Shown here: in pieces, positions 14,538 to 14,623 of the stretch
Layout: every line of letters begins with the position of its first letter
How positions within the stretch are numbered: the stretch's first letter is position 1
Assembly (NCBI GenBank): GCA_030152265.1
Contig: JASLHQ010000088.1
Location: 1 to 14,623 of the forward strand
Direction of reading: 5' to 3'
DNA from: Savagea sp.
GTDB taxonomy: Bacteria; Bacillota; Bacilli; Bacillales_A; Planococcaceae
DNA: 14,623 nucleotides
Notes under the pieces: model-generated
Told to the model about the DNA's origin: nothing
Database searches by the model: none
What the model saw: the letters and a program-made list of their open reading frames with translations, nothing else
Position numbers and translations under genes: made by a program

Positions 14538-14623
14538 ATGAAACGAATGAAATGGCTCGTAAGTATACTCGCAGTGTTTGTATTAGCTGCGTGCAATAAT
14601 AGCTCAGATGCAGGGTCCGAACA
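14538..14623 (+). CDS. Lipoprotein, N-terminal fragment (continues beyond window)
   Basis: Only the first 28 codons are visible. They form a lipoprotein signal peptide: basic start MKRMKWL, a hydrophobic core (VSILAVFVLAA), and a lipobox LAAC with the cysteine at residue 19, followed by a serine/asparagine-rich linker (NNSSDAGSE). The mature protein would be anchored to the outer face of the membrane. Three ATG codons in a row (14532, 14535, 14538) follow AAAGGAG; the third has the best spacing (7 bases). The frame is open to the last base. The function cannot be judged from this part. It is transcribed from its own promoter after the degU terminator. Confidence 0.8.
   Translation, partial: MKRMKWLVSILAVFVLAACNNSSDAGSE

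Noticed and set aside
1..14623. tRNA, rRNA, CRISPR array, insertion sequence, phage or defence genes
   Set aside because: None was seen: no repeat-spacer pattern, no transposase or integrase motifs, no cloverleaf-like T-loop sequence in the gaps.

Overview
This is a gene-dense, fairly AT-rich chromosomal segment from a low-GC Gram-positive bacterium of the order Bacillales. The evidence is consistent. The tagO, LCP protein, YvyE/YigZ, degS, degU neighbourhood is the one known from Bacillus subtilis. There is an accessory SecA2 with an S-layer assembly partner, as known in the Bacillus anthracis/cereus group. Shine-Dalgarno sequences are strong GGAGG types, and transcription units end in classic hairpin plus U-run terminators. 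A spore-forming or planococcal-type relative of Bacillus fits. I cannot name the genus from this window.

Layout. (1) Bases 1-1659 hold the end of the leucine operon: leuC (5' end outside the window) and leuD, with overlapping stop and start, closed by a terminator. (2) Bases 1751-2140 hold an eroded pseudogene of a CapA-family (poly-gamma-glutamate capsule type) protein. It has three in-frame stops and a large internal deletion. (3) Bases 2230-3315 encode a GT4 glycosyltransferase. It converges on a SulP/STAS anion transporter gene (3353-4951, minus), and the two share a perfect 16-bp bidirectional terminator. (4) Divergent from the transporter is nagB (glucosamine-6-phosphate deaminase), preceded by two candidate promoters with a symmetric repeat. 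(5) On the minus strand lies secA2-slaP, an accessory Sec ATPase and an S-layer assembly protein with overlapping stop and start. (6) Divergent from secA2 is tagO, which starts wall teichoic acid or secondary polymer synthesis. (7) Next on the minus strand are a LytR-CpsA-Psr (LCP) ligase gene and a yigZ/yvyE gene. (8) Divergent from these is the two-component system degS-degU, followed by a terminator and the first codons of a lipoprotein gene.

Functionally the window is mostly envelope biology. TagO makes the lipid-linked start of a wall polymer, the LCP protein attaches finished polymer to peptidoglycan, and the GT4 enzyme probably builds a surface glycan. SecA2/SlaP probably exports S-layer type proteins that sit on such polymers. 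NagB sits at the branch between amino-sugar use for wall synthesis and glycolysis. DegS/DegU is the global regulator of secreted enzymes, motility and biofilm in relatives.

No tRNA, rRNA, CRISPR array, insertion sequence or phage gene was seen, and no convincing new defence or mobile system. The items most worth a second look are the capA remnant, the secA2-slaP pair, several perfect palindromes placed on or just after promoters, and a two-codon AUG-AGA-UGA reading frame fused to the glycosyltransferase start.
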